Assembly: GCF_013623905.1 (NCBI RefSeq)
Contig: NZ_JABKDD010000001.1
Span: 868,001 to 932,000 of the forward strand
Source: Brevibacterium sediminis
GTDB taxonomy: Bacteria > Actinomycetota > Actinomycetes > Actinomycetales > Brevibacteriaceae
Direction: 5' to 3'
Length of the DNA: 64,000 nucleotides
A program made the position numbers and the translations under genes. The stretch's first letter is position 1; each line of letters opens with the position of its first letter. The notes under the pieces were generated by a model. It was not told the DNA's origin. It ran no database searches and saw only the letters and a program-made list of their open reading frames with translations. Positions 44,285-53,459 of the stretch are shown piece by piece.

Positions 44285-44323
44285 GACGAGGGCCCCGCAG
44301 CAAGATGCTGCGGGGCCCTCGTC
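44285..44323. terminator. 18-bp hairpin between convergent DEAD-box and uppS genes
   Basis: A perfect 18-bp stem (GACGAGGGCCCCGCAGCA and its complement) with an AGA loop stands 71 bases after the helicase stop and 72 before the uppS stop, probably acting in both directions. Confidence 0.87.
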
Positions 44324-44395
44324 GTCAGCAGAGTGGAACGGGCCGGCCGAGCCTCAGAAGCCGTGGAAGCTGTGACTCAGTCCTCAGCCTTCGCG

Positions 44396-45172
44396 TCAGG
44401 CAGAGGGCGTGTCCACGGCTCCGCCGAAGCGACGGTCGCGGCGGGCGTACTCTTCGATCGCCGCCCACAGGGTGCGCCTGTCGACGTCGGGCCACAGCAC
44501 ATCCTGGAAGACCATCTCGGCATAGGCTGACTGCCAGAGCAGGAAGTTCGAGGTCCGCTGCTCCCCCGACGACCGCATGAACAGGTCGACGTCGGGCACG
44601 ATGGGTGCGTAGAGGCGGGAGCGGACGGTCTTCTCCGAGACCTTGCCGGGTTTGAGCTTCCCGGCGGCCACCTCGGCGGTGATCTCATTGATCGCGTCGA
44701 CGATCTCGGAGCGTCCACCGTAGTTCACGCAGAACTGGAGCACGAGACCGGTGTTGTTCTTCGTCATCTCCGCGGCGCTCTCGAGTTCGTCGATGACCGA
44801 ACGCCACAGCCGTCCGCGCCGGCCGGACCACACGATCCGCACGCCCATGGCGTTGAGCTCATCGCGACGGCGGCGGATGACGTCACGGTTGAACCCCATG
44901 AGGAAGCGCACCTCTTCGGGTGAGCGCTTCCAGTTCTCCGTCGAGAACGCATACGCCGACAGATAGTCCACGCCGACCTCGATCGCGCCGTGGATGACGT
45001 CGAGCAGCGAAGCTTCCCCGGCTCTGTGCCCTTCCGTGCGCGGCAGCCCCCGCTGATTCGCCCACCGACCGTTGCCGTCCATGACGATCGCGACGTGCCG
45101 GGGCACGAACTTCGCGTCGATGCGCGGAGGTCTCGCTCCGCTGGGGTGGGCCGGTGGTGCGGGGTAGCTCAT
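44396..45172 (-). CDS. uppS: Isoprenyl transferase (undecaprenyl diphosphate synthase-like)
   Basis: This 258-residue cis-prenyltransferase makes the polyprenyl carrier lipid for wall synthesis. The catalytic Asp32 is in [14 protein letters not shown]; further motifs are [16 protein letters not shown] and [24 protein letters not shown]. The frame is open far upstream to 45718, but the ATG at 45172 overlaps the recO TGA as ATGA, fixing the start and showing coupling. The recO-uppS order is normal in actinobacteria. The final product chain length is not predictable from sequence alone. Confidence 0.95.
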   Translation of the reverse strand: MSYPAPPAHPSGARPPRIDAKFVPRHVAIVMDGNGRWANQRGLPRTEGHRAGEASLLDVIHGAIEVGVDYLSAYAFSTENWKRSPEEVRFLMGFNRDVIRRRRDELNAMGVRIVWSGRRGRLWRSVIDELESAAEMTKNNTGLVLQFCVNYGGRSEIVDAINEITAEVAAGKLKPGKVSEKTVRSRLYAPIVPDVDLFMRSSGEQRTSNFLLWQSAYAEMVFQDVLWPDVDRRTLWAAIEEYARRDRRFGGAVDTPSA

Positions 45173-45897
45173 GTGCTCTCCAGAATTCTCAGTGATCGGA
45201 TATTGCGCTCGAGGTGCCAGGACACCCAGTCCGAGACCAGCTTCGACCCGTCGATCTGATCGTGCAGGTCGGAGGCCTCGGCACGCTCCCAGTCGCCGGA
45301 CAGGAGCGCGGCCATATGCTCGAGCGCATCGGTGTCGGGCAGTGCCGCACCGGAGGGGCGACAGTTCGTGCACACGGCCCCGCCCAAGGCTGCGGAGAAC
45401 GCGCGGTGGGGTCCGGGGTTCCCGCACTGGGCGCAGTCCAGCAGGCTCGGTGCCCACCCGGCCACGGACATCGCGCGCAGCAGGTACGCATCGAGGGACA
45501 GCCTCGGCGGGTGTTCGCGGTTGCACAGCGAGCGGATGGCAGAGACGAGGAGGAGGAAATGCGTGCGGGACTGGGGTTCGGCTTCGGTGATGCTGCGCGC
45601 CGTTTCGGCCATCACCGAGGCGGCCGAATAGACATCGAAGTCCGTGGCGATTCCGCGGGCGAAGGGTTCGACGAGTTCGACCTGGGTGACGATGTCGAGG
45701 CTGCGCCCGACATGGCATTGCAGGTCGACGAGCATAAAGGGTTCGAGGCGGGAGCCGAACCGCGATTTCGTCCGGCGTACCCCCTTCGCGACGGCGCGGA
45801 CGAGGCCGTGGCTGCGAGTGAGCACGGTGACGATGCGGTCGGCTTCGCCGAGCTTGTGCCCCTGGAGCACGATGCCTTCATCACGATAGTTGTGCAC
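45169..45897 (-). CDS. recO: DNA repair protein RecO
   Basis: RecO loads RecA in RecFOR recombination. The 242 residues show the N-terminal OB fold ([46 protein letters not shown]) and a C-terminal helical domain with a four-Cys zinc site (CAQCG and CTNCR). The start is the GTG at 45897. It is coupled to uppS through an ATGA overlap, and separated from leuA upstream by a hairpin terminator. Confidence 0.94.
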   Translation of the reverse strand: MHNYRDEGIVLQGHKLGEADRIVTVLTRSHGLVRAVAKGVRRTKSRFGSRLEPFMLVDLQCHVGRSLDIVTQVELVEPFARGIATDFDVYSAASVMAETARSITEAEPQSRTHFLLLVSAIRSLCNREHPPRLSLDAYLLRAMSVAGWAPSLLDCAQCGNPGPHRAFSAALGGAVCTNCRPSGAALPDTDALEHMAALLSGDWERAEASDLHDQIDGSKLVSDWVSWHLERNIRSLRILEST

Positions 45898-45913
45898 CCG
45901 CCCATTATCGCTG

Positions 45914-45944
45914 AAGCGCGGCGGGGAATCACCCCGCCGCGCTT
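45914..45944 (-). terminator. Hairpin terminator after leuA
   Basis: This is a perfect 13-bp stem, AAGCGCGGCGGGG with CCCCGCCGCGCTT around a five-base loop, 31 bases past the leuA stop and 17 bases before recO. It probably separates the two units; there is no strong T tract. Confidence 0.75.
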
Positions 45945-45975
45945 AAGCGACTGCTGTGAGATCGACCGCGCAGCC

Positions 45976-47739
45976 TCAGCTCTGGCGGTCGCGAGCCGCA
46001 CGGTTGACGGCCGAGACGACGGCCTTGAGCGAGGCCTTCGTGATGTTCGGGTGCAGACCGGCGCCCCAGACGACGCGGTCTTCGACGGCGAGTTCGACAT
46101 AGGCTGCGGCGTTGGTGTCAGCGCCGGAGCCGATGGCGTGCTCGGAGTAGTCCTGGAGTCGCACGTCGACGTCGAACTGGTCGATGAGGATCTTCACCAG
46201 CGCGTCGATCGGTCCGTTGCCGCGCCCTTCGTAGGTGCGTTCCTGACCGTCGACGATGAGGTCGACCTCGATGCGCTCCGCCGATGAGCCGCCACCGTCG
46301 ACATTGCCCGATTCCGTGCGCAGACCGACGATCTGGAAGCGGCCCCATGCTTTCTCTGGGTCGTCGGCGGGCAGGTATTCGTAGTTGAAGATGCGGCGGA
46401 TCTCCTCGGCGGTGACCTCGCCGCCGGCTTCGGTGTGCTGCTGCACGGCGCGGGAGAATTCGACCTGCATCCGACGCGGCAGGTCGAGTCCGTACTCGCT
46501 CTTGAGCAGGTAGGTCACTCCGCCCTTGCCGGACTGCGAGTTCACGCGGATGATCGCCTCGTAGCTGCGGCCGAGGTCCTTCGGGTCGACCGGCAGGTAG
46601 GGCATGTCCCATTCCATGAGGTCGACGGGGGTGCCCTGGGCGTTCGCCTTCTTCTCACGGTCGGCGAAGGCCTTGTTGATCGCGTCCTGGTGCGAGCCCG
46701 AGAACGAGGTGAAGACGAGGTCGCCGCCGTAGGGGTGACGTTCGTGGACACCGATCTGGTTGCACTCGGTGACGGTGTGGATGACCTCGTCGATATCGGA
46801 GAAGTCGAGCTCCGGGTCGATGCCCTGCGTGTACAGGTTGAGAGCGACGGTGACGAGATCGAGATTGCCGGTGCGCTCACCGTTGCCGAACAGGCAGCCT
46901 TCGATGCGGTCGGCGCCGGCCATCATTCCCATCTCCGCAGCGGCCACGCCGGTGCCCCGGTCGTTGTGCGGGTGCAGGGACACGGCCACTTCGTCGCGGT
47001 AGGGCATATTGCGGCAGAACCATTCGATCTGGTCCGCGTAGGTGTTCGGTGTGCCGCGTTCGACCGTGGCCGGCAGGTTGACGACGGTCTCGCGGCCGGC
47101 TGCCGGCTGCCACATGTCGAGGACGCTGCCGACGATGTCGAGGGCGAACTCGGGTTCGGTGTCGACGAAGATCTCCGGCGAATACTGGTAGCCGAAGTCC
47201 GCGTCGGACAGCAGAGTCTCGGCGTGCTTCATCACGGCCTGGGTGCCCTGCAATGCGATATCGCGAGTCTGGTCGAAGCCGTCTCCGTCGAAGCCGAAGA
47301 CGACCTTGCGGAAGACCGGCGCGGTTGCGTTGTAGAGGTGCACGGTGGGCATCTTCGCGCCGACGAGGGATTCGACAGTGCGTTCGATGAGGTCCTCACG
47401 AGCCTGCGTGAGCACGGAGATCCGGACGTCATCGGGAATCGCGTCCTGTTCGATGATCTCGCGGACGAAGTCAAAGTCGACCTGGCTGGCGGCCGGGAAT
47501 CCGACCTCGATCTCCTTGAAGCCGAGCTTGACAAGCAGATCGAACATCTTGCGTTTGCGGTCCGGGGTCATCGGATCGATGAGCGCTTGGTTGCCGTCGC
47601 GCAGGTCGGTGCTCAGCCAGCGAGGCGCCTTGCTGATGATCTGGTCGGGCCAGGTGCGATCGCGCATATCCAGCGCGATGCGGTCCTGGAACGACTTATA
47701 CTTGCCGAACGGCATGGGAGAAGGCTTCTGCAGTTTCAT
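45976..47739 (-). CDS. leuA: 2-isopropylmalate synthase
   Basis: This is the first committed enzyme of leucine synthesis (acetyl-CoA plus 2-oxoisovalerate). The 587-residue actinobacterial form starts [18 protein letters not shown]; its TIM-barrel has [31 protein letters not shown] and [11 protein letters not shown], and a C-terminal LeuA regulatory domain confers leucine feedback. AGAGGAACA precedes the ATG. The 5' region holds an AACTTAAGTT palindrome (47749-47758) and a 10-bp hairpin that might act in regulation. No Leu-rich leader peptide was found. Confidence 0.96.
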   Translation of the reverse strand: MKLQKPSPMPFGKYKSFQDRIALDMRDRTWPDQIISKAPRWLSTDLRDGNQALIDPMTPDRKRKMFDLLVKLGFKEIEVGFPAASQVDFDFVREIIEQDAIPDDVRISVLTQAREDLIERTVESLVGAKMPTVHLYNATAPVFRKVVFGFDGDGFDQTRDIALQGTQAVMKHAETLLSDADFGYQYSPEIFVDTEPEFALDIVGSVLDMWQPAAGRETVVNLPATVERGTPNTYADQIEWFCRNMPYRDEVAVSLHPHNDRGTGVAAAEMGMMAGADRIEGCLFGNGERTGNLDLVTVALNLYTQGIDPELDFSDIDEVIHTVTECNQIGVHERHPYGGDLVFTSFSGSHQDAINKAFADREKKANAQGTPVDLMEWDMPYLPVDPKDLGRSYEAIIRVNSQSGKGGVTYLLKSEYGLDLPRRMQVEFSRAVQQHTEAGGEVTAEEIRRIFNYEYLPADDPEKAWGRFQIVGLRTESGNVDGGGSSAERIEVDLIVDGQERTYEGRGNGPIDALVKILIDQFDVDVRLQDYSEHAIGSGADTNAAAYVELAVEDRVVWGAGLHPNITKASLKAVVSAVNRAARDRQS

Positions 47740-47787
47740 TGTTCCTCTAACTTAAGTTTCTCAGCGCTTGACCAGCATACGAGGACT

Positions 47788-47825
47788 CCGCGACGAGCGT
47801 GCTGTCCGTTCAGGACTCGTCGCGG
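47788..47825 (-). promoter_or_regulatory. Leader hairpin upstream of leuA
   Basis: CCGCGACGAG and CTCGTCGCGG form a perfect 10-bp stem with an 18-base loop, about 50 bases upstream of the leuA start. It would be part of the leuA 5' leader and could act in attenuation, or as a terminator. No competing stem was found by eye. Confidence 0.35.
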
Positions 47826-47845
47826 CAAGGAAGGAGGAGGAACCT

Positions 47846-47908
47846 ATGAGCCACACGATCACCGTAGTCCCCCTTCCGCGATCCGTCCGAATCCCGTCCA
47901 CATCCTAA
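47846..47908 (+). CDS. Possible 20-residue peptide with strong ribosome binding site
   Basis: GGAGGAGGAACCT precedes an ATG reading MSHTITVVPLPRSVRIPSTS and a TAA. It lies on the strand opposite the leuA leader with no downstream plus-strand gene for more than 1 kb, so it cannot be a conventional leader peptide of an adjacent gene. It may be chance. Confidence 0.2.
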   Translation: MSHTITVVPLPRSVRIPSTS

Positions 47909-47932
47909 GATCGCCGAGGCGGCTCCCGGCTC

Positions 47933-49228
47933 CTACTTGAGGAAGTCGACCGAGGCGCGGCGGACGTTGAATCCGACTCCGGTGTCGTCGGATTTGCAGG
48001 TCATGCCCTCTTCGCTGGAGGTGCAGGTCATCCCCGCCGCGGAGATCGAATCCCCGTAGCCGAGGACACGTGCCGGGCCGTTGCTCTCGGGAGCCTCGAC
48101 GCAGGAGAAGCCTGAGCCTTCCTTGTTCGCCACGACGATGGAGCCCCAGTCGTCGAGCTTGCAGTCGTCGGGCTTCTCCGGTGGTGAGTACTCGTAGTCC
48201 TTGATCACGCAGCGCACTCGTTCGGAGTCGATGGTGCAGGCGATATTCCCCGACGGGGATGTGAAGGTCTCTTCGGCGACGGGAGCCTTCGAGCTGCCCG
48301 AATCGGACGGCTCGGGATCATCGGTCTGACCGATCGACGGTTCGTCCGTGGGTCCGACTGTGGTGGTGTCGTCACCCTGGGTGGAGTCCCAGACGATATA
48401 GCCGACGATGCCGAGGGCAAGGATGAGCGCGATGGCAGCGAGCACCCACAGCCACGCGGGGACCTTCTTCGTATCATTTCGCCGACCATAGGGGTCGTGC
48501 GGGCCGCCGGGATTCCCCGGTCCGCCGGGTCCTCCCGGTCCTCCTGGTCCGCCGGGTCCTCCGGGTCCTCCGGGACCGGCAGGTCCGCCCGGCGCATAGC
48601 CGGCGGCATAGGCACCGCTGTAGGCGGGAGCGTGGCCCGCCTGCCCGTATCCGGGCCCCGCGGGGCGACCGGTGCCGGGCTGAGCGTGATCGGGTCCCGC
48701 CGGCGACTGCACCGGCCCGGCAGCCTGCGGCTGAGATGCTGCGGCATGACCGGAAGCACCGAACTCTCCGCCCCACTGCCCCTGGTGCGGCTGAGGATCT
48801 CCCTGATGCGGGTGTGATTCGGGCTGCTGCGAATGCGGCTCGGCCCGGTGCGCGTCCGCAGGCGCCGGCTGCGAGCCGGGCAGCGGGTTCCACTGCTTCG
48901 GAGCCGAGGGAGCCTCCGCAGCGGCGATATCGTCGGAGTTCACCTTGCGCGGCGCGGCCGGCAGCCCTCCCGTCTGATATCCATCGGCGGCGGCCAGTCC
49001 GCGCAGCTCTTCGAGGCTGAGCACCTCGGTGGCATCGGTGCCGTCGGATTCGACCATCGACCGCAGCCTCTGCAGTTCTGCGGGAGTGAGTGCTTGGGTG
49101 GAGCCATCAGCGGCCGCGGACTCATCCTCGCCGATGAACAACTGGGTTGTGATCGACTCCGGAGACTCCTCGGCCGGCTTCCGACGCCCGGGGCGCGGAG
49201 GATGGTTCGGCACAGGTGGAATGCTCAT
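47933..49228 (-). CDS. Membrane-anchored protein with collagen-like segment, DUF6636-like domain
   Basis: This 431-residue protein has four parts: an acidic N-terminal region (about 1-110) with no signal peptide; a Pro/Gln/His/Gly-rich stretch ending in tandem GGP/GPG triplets (about 215-245) resembling collagen repeats; one transmembrane helix (AWLWVLAAIALILALGIVGYIVW, about 260-282); and an extracellular domain with six Cys (SPSGNIACTI, VRCVIKDYEY, CKLDDWG, FSCVEAP, MTCTSS, MTCKSD), probably three disulfides, resembling the actinobacterial DUF6636 group. The topology is cytoplasmic N-terminus, outside C-terminus. Function is unknown. The triplet repeat is likely length-variable. Confidence 0.78.
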   Translation of the reverse strand: MSIPPVPNHPPRPGRRKPAEESPESITTQLFIGEDESAAADGSTQALTPAELQRLRSMVESDGTDATEVLSLEELRGLAAADGYQTGGLPAAPRKVNSDDIAAAEAPSAPKQWNPLPGSQPAPADAHRAEPHSQQPESHPHQGDPQPHQGQWGGEFGASGHAAASQPQAAGPVQSPAGPDHAQPGTGRPAGPGYGQAGHAPAYSGAYAAGYAPGGPAGPGGPGGPGGPGGPGGPGGPGNPGGPHDPYGRRNDTKKVPAWLWVLAAIALILALGIVGYIVWDSTQGDDTTTVGPTDEPSIGQTDDPEPSDSGSSKAPVAEETFTSPSGNIACTIDSERVRCVIKDYEYSPPEKPDDCKLDDWGSIVVANKEGSGFSCVEAPESNGPARVLGYGDSISAAGMTCTSSEEGMTCKSDDTGVGFNVRRASVDFLK

Positions 49229-49288
49229 GGTGTCATTTTCGCATAGTCGCTACCGGCGAGTTCTCATGCTTCGTGAGATGATGACCTC

Positions 49289-50131
49289 ATGTCCGATGGA
49301 GTCCTCCGGCGCGCGGGAGTACCCGCGCTTCTCGCCTGCGCTCTGCTGGTGACCGCCTGCGGGGCCGATGCCGACGACGGCCCGGACGATCCCTCGGCGG
49401 TCGAGTCCGCCGGTTTCGCCGCTCCGGCACAGCAGACGAGCTTCGGTGATTTCGCAGCCCCGGCCCAGGACTCCCCCACCGGCGCCGACTCGGATTCGAC
49501 TGCATCCGATCAGCCCGCCACCGAGGCGACCGGACCGGTCCACCCCGTCCCTGTCCCCGGTCTGGCGAAGGAGTTCACCGACCAGATCCCGGCAGAGACC
49601 TCGCAGGTCCTCGTCGCGACCTCGCCGACAGCCGCTTCGGAGAAGTCGAGCCTGAGCTTCTATGAGTTCACGGACAGGAAATGGAAGAAGCTCAAGACCT
49701 TCGACACCCACAACGGCTCCAAAGGATGGCTGAAGGATCGCCGCGAGGGCGATAAGACCACCCCGATCGGAGTGTTCACACTCAGCGACGCGGGCGGTTT
49801 CAAGGCGAACCCGGGCACCGACCTGCCGTACACCCAAGATAATCGTCTGCCCTCCTCGGCGACGGTGGCCTATGGGGCGGACTACGAATCGGTCTTCGAC
49901 TACATCATCGCCATCGACTACAACCGCAGGCCCGGCACTCCGCCGACGGACAAGACCCGACCGATGGGCTGGGACAAGGGCGGCGGAATCTGGCTGCACC
50001 TCGACCACGATTCCGGCACGAACGGCTGCGTCACCCTCGACGAGGCGGACCTCAAGTGGATCATGCGCACCATCGATCCGGACGCTAACCCGCGCATCGC
50101 CATGGGGCCGGCACCCGAAGTCAAGAAATAG
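49289..50131 (+). CDS. L,D-transpeptidase family lipoprotein
   Basis: This 280-residue protein starts with a lipoprotein signal peptide (lipobox LVTAC, lipidated Cys24), followed by a disordered Asp/Ala-rich tether of about 75 residues. The YkuD-like catalytic domain contains DKTTPIGVFTLSDAGG, WLHLD and the active-site loop SGTNGCVTLDEADL with Cys247. Such enzymes make 3-3 peptidoglycan cross-links or anchor proteins; this one is of the ErfK/YbiS-type group with the HxxxGTNGC pattern. It diverges from the collagen-like membrane protein, and a reductase-like gene follows 31 bases later. Confidence 0.87.
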   Translation: MSDGVLRRAGVPALLACALLVTACGADADDGPDDPSAVESAGFAAPAQQTSFGDFAAPAQDSPTGADSDSTASDQPATEATGPVHPVPVPGLAKEFTDQIPAETSQVLVATSPTAASEKSSLSFYEFTDRKWKKLKTFDTHNGSKGWLKDRREGDKTTPIGVFTLSDAGGFKANPGTDLPYTQDNRLPSSATVAYGADYESVFDYIIAIDYNRRPGTPPTDKTRPMGWDKGGGIWLHLDHDSGTNGCVTLDEADLKWIMRTIDPDANPRIAMGPAPEVKK

Positions 50132-50162
50132 CAGAGCCGAAGAAGCAGAAGAGCAGGAACCC

Positions 50163-50738
50163 GTGCGCCGTCTCATCCTCTCCCTCGTCCAGTCGATCAA
50201 CGGATCCTTCGCCGAGAACGGCTGGTCGACCGGGGTGTCCACGGACGCCGACTTCCGGCGCTTCCTCGCCCTGCGACGCAGCGCGAACGCGATCATCGTC
50301 GACCGCCGCACCGCGCTGAATCCGCAGCTGCCCGTCATCAACGCCGCAGGCAAAACGCTGCAGCACACCCCCGTGCACGTGCTCACCGAGTCCGATCCGA
50401 CCGCACTGCAGAGCGAGCTCGACGCCCGCGGCCTCGACTATCGTGCCCAGCACTTCACAGCAAAAACGATCACCGAGGTGGCTGCCTCGCTACCGACGGC
50501 ACCCTCCCCCGAATCGGTACCGACCGATGAGTCGGTGCTGCTGTGCGAATCCGGTCCGAATCTCGCGTTCCGGCTGCTCGAGCACTATCCGGGCGCGGAA
50601 CTGCATCTGAGCGTGAGTCCTTGCTATATCCGCACTCCCGGCAGCCACTTCTCCGGGCTCGAGGCCGAGATCGATCTGCGCCTCATCGATGTGCGCACCG
50701 AGGACGACCAGGTCTTCCTCCGCTACACCCGCGCCTGA
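50163..50738 (+). CDS. RibD C-terminal/dihydrofolate-reductase-like protein
   Basis: This 191-residue protein has a DHFR-like fold: VRRLILSLVQSINGSFAENGWSTGVSTDADFRRFLALRRSANAIIVDRRTAL resembles the opening of RibD C-terminal reductases, and CESGPNLAFRLLE occupies the position of the nucleotide-binding GGP motif. The substrate is unknown; family members reduce pyrimidine or folate precursors. The GTG at 50163 has AGGA five bases upstream; the frame is open from 49872 through the transpeptidase gene. It is probably cotranscribed with the transpeptidase. Confidence 0.78.
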   Translation: MRRLILSLVQSINGSFAENGWSTGVSTDADFRRFLALRRSANAIIVDRRTALNPQLPVINAAGKTLQHTPVHVLTESDPTALQSELDARGLDYRAQHFTAKTITEVAASLPTAPSPESVPTDESVLLCESGPNLAFRLLEHYPGAELHLSVSPCYIRTPGSHFSGLEAEIDLRLIDVRTEDDQVFLRYTRA

Positions 50739-50748
50739 GTCGAAGCAG

Positions 50749-51423
50749 TCAGCCGGCAGAGGTCCCAGCGTTCGCGTGGATCTCGGTGCTCACCTCGAAG
50801 CGATCGGGTGAGTCAAGGATCGCGGTGATCCCGTCGGCCACCTCGGTGAGTTGGACGGTTTCGACTCCCCCGGACAGATCATTGCGATCATCGCCGCCGA
50901 TCGGAGCCATGATCCGCAGTTCGCGGAAGGCCACACTCGTCGATTCCGCTGCGGCGACTTCGATGAGCATCTTCTGCGCGGCGCCGAAGACGCTGATCGC
51001 CCCTGACCCGGCCAGCGCTTCGACGCTGGCGACGCCGTTGAGCGCCAGGTGGACGATTCCCCGGATCGCGCTCGTCCGGTCGGTGGCCAGGGACTGCGAG
51101 ATCGCACAGGCTGTGAAGTGCCCGCGCAGGTATGAGTCATAGTCCGCATCGAACTTCTCCAGACCTCGGTCGAGCACCGGTTCGTCGATGTACCACCCGC
51201 CGATGGCGGCGATGACGGCATCGACCGGCGGCAGGTCTCTGGAGGCGAGCGCCGAGGTGACCGCCTCCGGCTCGTCCAACCAGTCCGGCACAGTCACCGG
51301 TTCGTACGCCGTCTCCGTGTCCGGAGTGCGGCGGACGATGCCGGTGATTCTGTGCTGCGGACTGAGCTGCTGGGCGAGCCCGGTGCCGACGTGACCGGAG
51401 GCGCCGAAGAGGAGGATGTGCAT
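50749..51423 (-). CDS. NAD(P)-binding Rossmann-fold (SDR-like) protein
   Basis: This 224-residue protein has the nucleotide-binding motif LLFGASGHVGTGLAQ at the N-terminus and the VIAAIGGWY region where short-chain dehydrogenases bind substrate, but no clear Tyr-x3-Lys catalytic pair. It may be an atypical SDR or NmrA-like redox sensor. The substrate is unknown. It converges with the reductase-like gene, ten bases away, and precedes the amidase gene in the same orientation. Confidence 0.75.
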   Translation of the reverse strand: MHILLFGASGHVGTGLAQQLSPQHRITGIVRRTPDTETAYEPVTVPDWLDEPEAVTSALASRDLPPVDAVIAAIGGWYIDEPVLDRGLEKFDADYDSYLRGHFTACAISQSLATDRTSAIRGIVHLALNGVASVEALAGSGAISVFGAAQKMLIEVAAAESTSVAFRELRIMAPIGGDDRNDLSGGVETVQLTEVADGITAILDSPDRFEVSTEIHANAGTSAG

Positions 51424-51451
51424 GAGGCGAGTCTATGTCCCCTGCGTTCGG

Positions 51452-53168
51452 TCAGGTGAGATAGACCTTGACGCCCTGACTCTTCGTGTAGGTCATGTAC
51501 CCGTGCTCGAAGTTCTGACGGATCTTGCCCGCCGAGGAGAACTGGTCCGTCTTCGGCAGTCCGAGCTTGCTGCGTTCCCAGCCGAGGGACTTCCACTTCT
51601 TGAGCATCTCGCCGCGCATCGGCTGTCCCTTCGTCGCCGACGACCACGTGATCATCCCGTTCTCGTAGTTCTGGTAGTAGGCGCTCTTGCGGTATTTGAA
51701 GGTCTTCTCATCGCTGCTGGGGTAGCCGAGGAAGCCCTTGGTGTATCCGGCGCGCTTGTACCCGTTGCGGATTCCGCCCTTGTTCAGGTGCGCCCCTGTC
51801 TTCGACGACCAGTACACGGTGCCCTTGGCGAAGCGCTGATAGGCGCCGTTCGGATTGGACAGCTTCCCTTCGAGGCTGCGGGCCTCGCCCGTCTGCGCTG
51901 AGTGCGACCGGTAGTACGTGCCGATGGCTCCCTTCACCGGATAACCACCGACATCGGACTGCATCGACTTCGCACCGGACCGGATCGATCCGAGTCGGGA
52001 GTAGAAGGCATTTCCCGGGCAGGCGGTGTAGCTCGTGTCCCGGTGGCCGGAGACCACATTGAGGCTGACCTTCCTGCCTTCGGGATACCGGCTCGTGCTT
52101 CCTCCGCCGGAGGTGAGCGTCATCTTTCCCGTCGGGTTGAAGGCGTACTGGTTGGCCTTCCACGCGATGAGCCGCTTGACCGAATTCTGGGCTGCCGTGC
52201 TCGGCGCGGACCCTGTGTAGGTGCCCAGCACGCTGATGCCGATCGTGTACGAGTTGTATCCGGAGGCGTGGGCTCCGGTCACAGACAGATCGATGCTGTC
52301 GGCACGGCCCTCGTAGATGGTTCCGTATTTGTCGACGAGGAAGTTGTACCCGAGGTCGCACCAGCCTCGTTCTTTCGTGTGGTACGCGAGGTAGCCGCGG
52401 ATGATGCCCGGGGCCTGTGCCTTCGTATAGGAGTTCGATCCGGCGGTGTGGTGGATGAAGACGCCCTTCGAAGTCGACGTCTTGTCGGTGGTGCAGCGGA
52501 CGAGCTTCTCGTCGGCGCCCCATTCGCGGCGGGTGACGATGTTCGCCCTCAGTTCGTGGTGGGACACCTGCGTTGTCGCCTTCTGTGCGGTGACCGAGGC
52601 GGACTTCTTCACTGCGGCCGCGTCGGCGCCGGTGACGGGGCTTGCGACGTTGGTCACTGCGAGGTCATTCGTGTCGGCGTTCTTCGCTGTCGCACGGATC
52701 TCCACCGAGGTGGAGTCGACCACGGGCACGGCTTCTGTCCGTCCTTCCTGAGCCGCTGCAGGGACCTGTTTGCCCTCAGCCGAGGAACGGTCAGGGCCGG
52801 CACCGTCGTCGGCCGGCAGGGTCTCCCACGAGGACCAGCCGCCGGAGTCGCGGTAGCGAAGTTCGAGACGTGGGTCGTCTCCCGTCCACTTGGCTCCGAT
52901 GACATTGACTTCGGAGTCTTTGAGTTTGAGTGCTGTGACCTTTGCCGGAGTGGCCGAATACGTCTTCGTCGTCGATCCTGCGTTCCGGCTCACCTGGGGA
53001 GCGTCCGCGGAGTCCGCTGCCTTGGTCGCTGCAGGCTCCGTCGGTGTATCCGAATCGGATGATTCCTTCGTCGGCGCGTTAGTCGGCGCGGGCTGCGGCT
53101 GGCCCCCGCCGTCGAGTGACGGTGAGCACCGCAGCCAGTGCGGGGGTGACAAGTCGGATCGGTTTCAT
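51452..53168 (-). CDS. PGRP/amidase_2-type N-acetylmuramoyl-L-alanine amidase with LGFP-like repeats, frameshifted signal peptide
   Basis: The main frame (to about 53152, 566 residues) carries an N-terminal beta-rich region, then a PGRP zinc-amidase domain (TRREWGADE, FIHHTAGSN, GWCDLGYNFLVDKYGTIYEGR, SGHRDTSYTACPG), then four LGFP-like wall-binding repeats (GAIGTYYRS, KGFLGYPSSDE, LGLPKTD). No signal peptide is in that frame, which would start at a TTG without a ribosome binding site. In the overlapping frame, an ATG at 53168 with GAGGA upstream begins MKPIRLVTPALAAVLTV, a fitting signal peptide, which runs out of frame by one base. Either a one-base error, a real mutation or slippage is involved. 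Confidence 0.83.
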
Positions 53169-53459
53169 CGGGGCTGCTTCCTCTGCAGTCTGTCCGCCTT
53201 CTGGTTATCACGGACGCCAATGGGTTCGCGTCGCCGTCGACACTGCCTTGTCGGCGCCGCTGCGTCGCAGCACTCCTGCGACACTGATGCACAGATTAAC
53301 GGCATTGCCAGTTTCTGTGAAGGTGACTCGCAAGTTCTATTCAGAATTTCACCTCCTTCGGACACGGCGATGTCACACTGCCCGCTCCGACTGCCCGGCC
53401 CACTCGCGCGATACGCTGGCACTCCACATTCCCCGCGTCCCCGTCGTCGAAGGACCCAT
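53169..53459. other. Divergent gap between amidase and DUF817 genes
   Basis: No gene was found in these 291 bases. GTGAA...TTCAC half sites occur around 53318-53352. The composition is less GC-rich near 53330-53350. No clear promoter hexamers are visible. Confidence 0.3.

Noticed and set aside
45173..45718. Extension of the uppS frame through recO
   Set aside because: The sequence belongs to recO in another frame; the ATGA overlap at 45172 fixes the uppS start.
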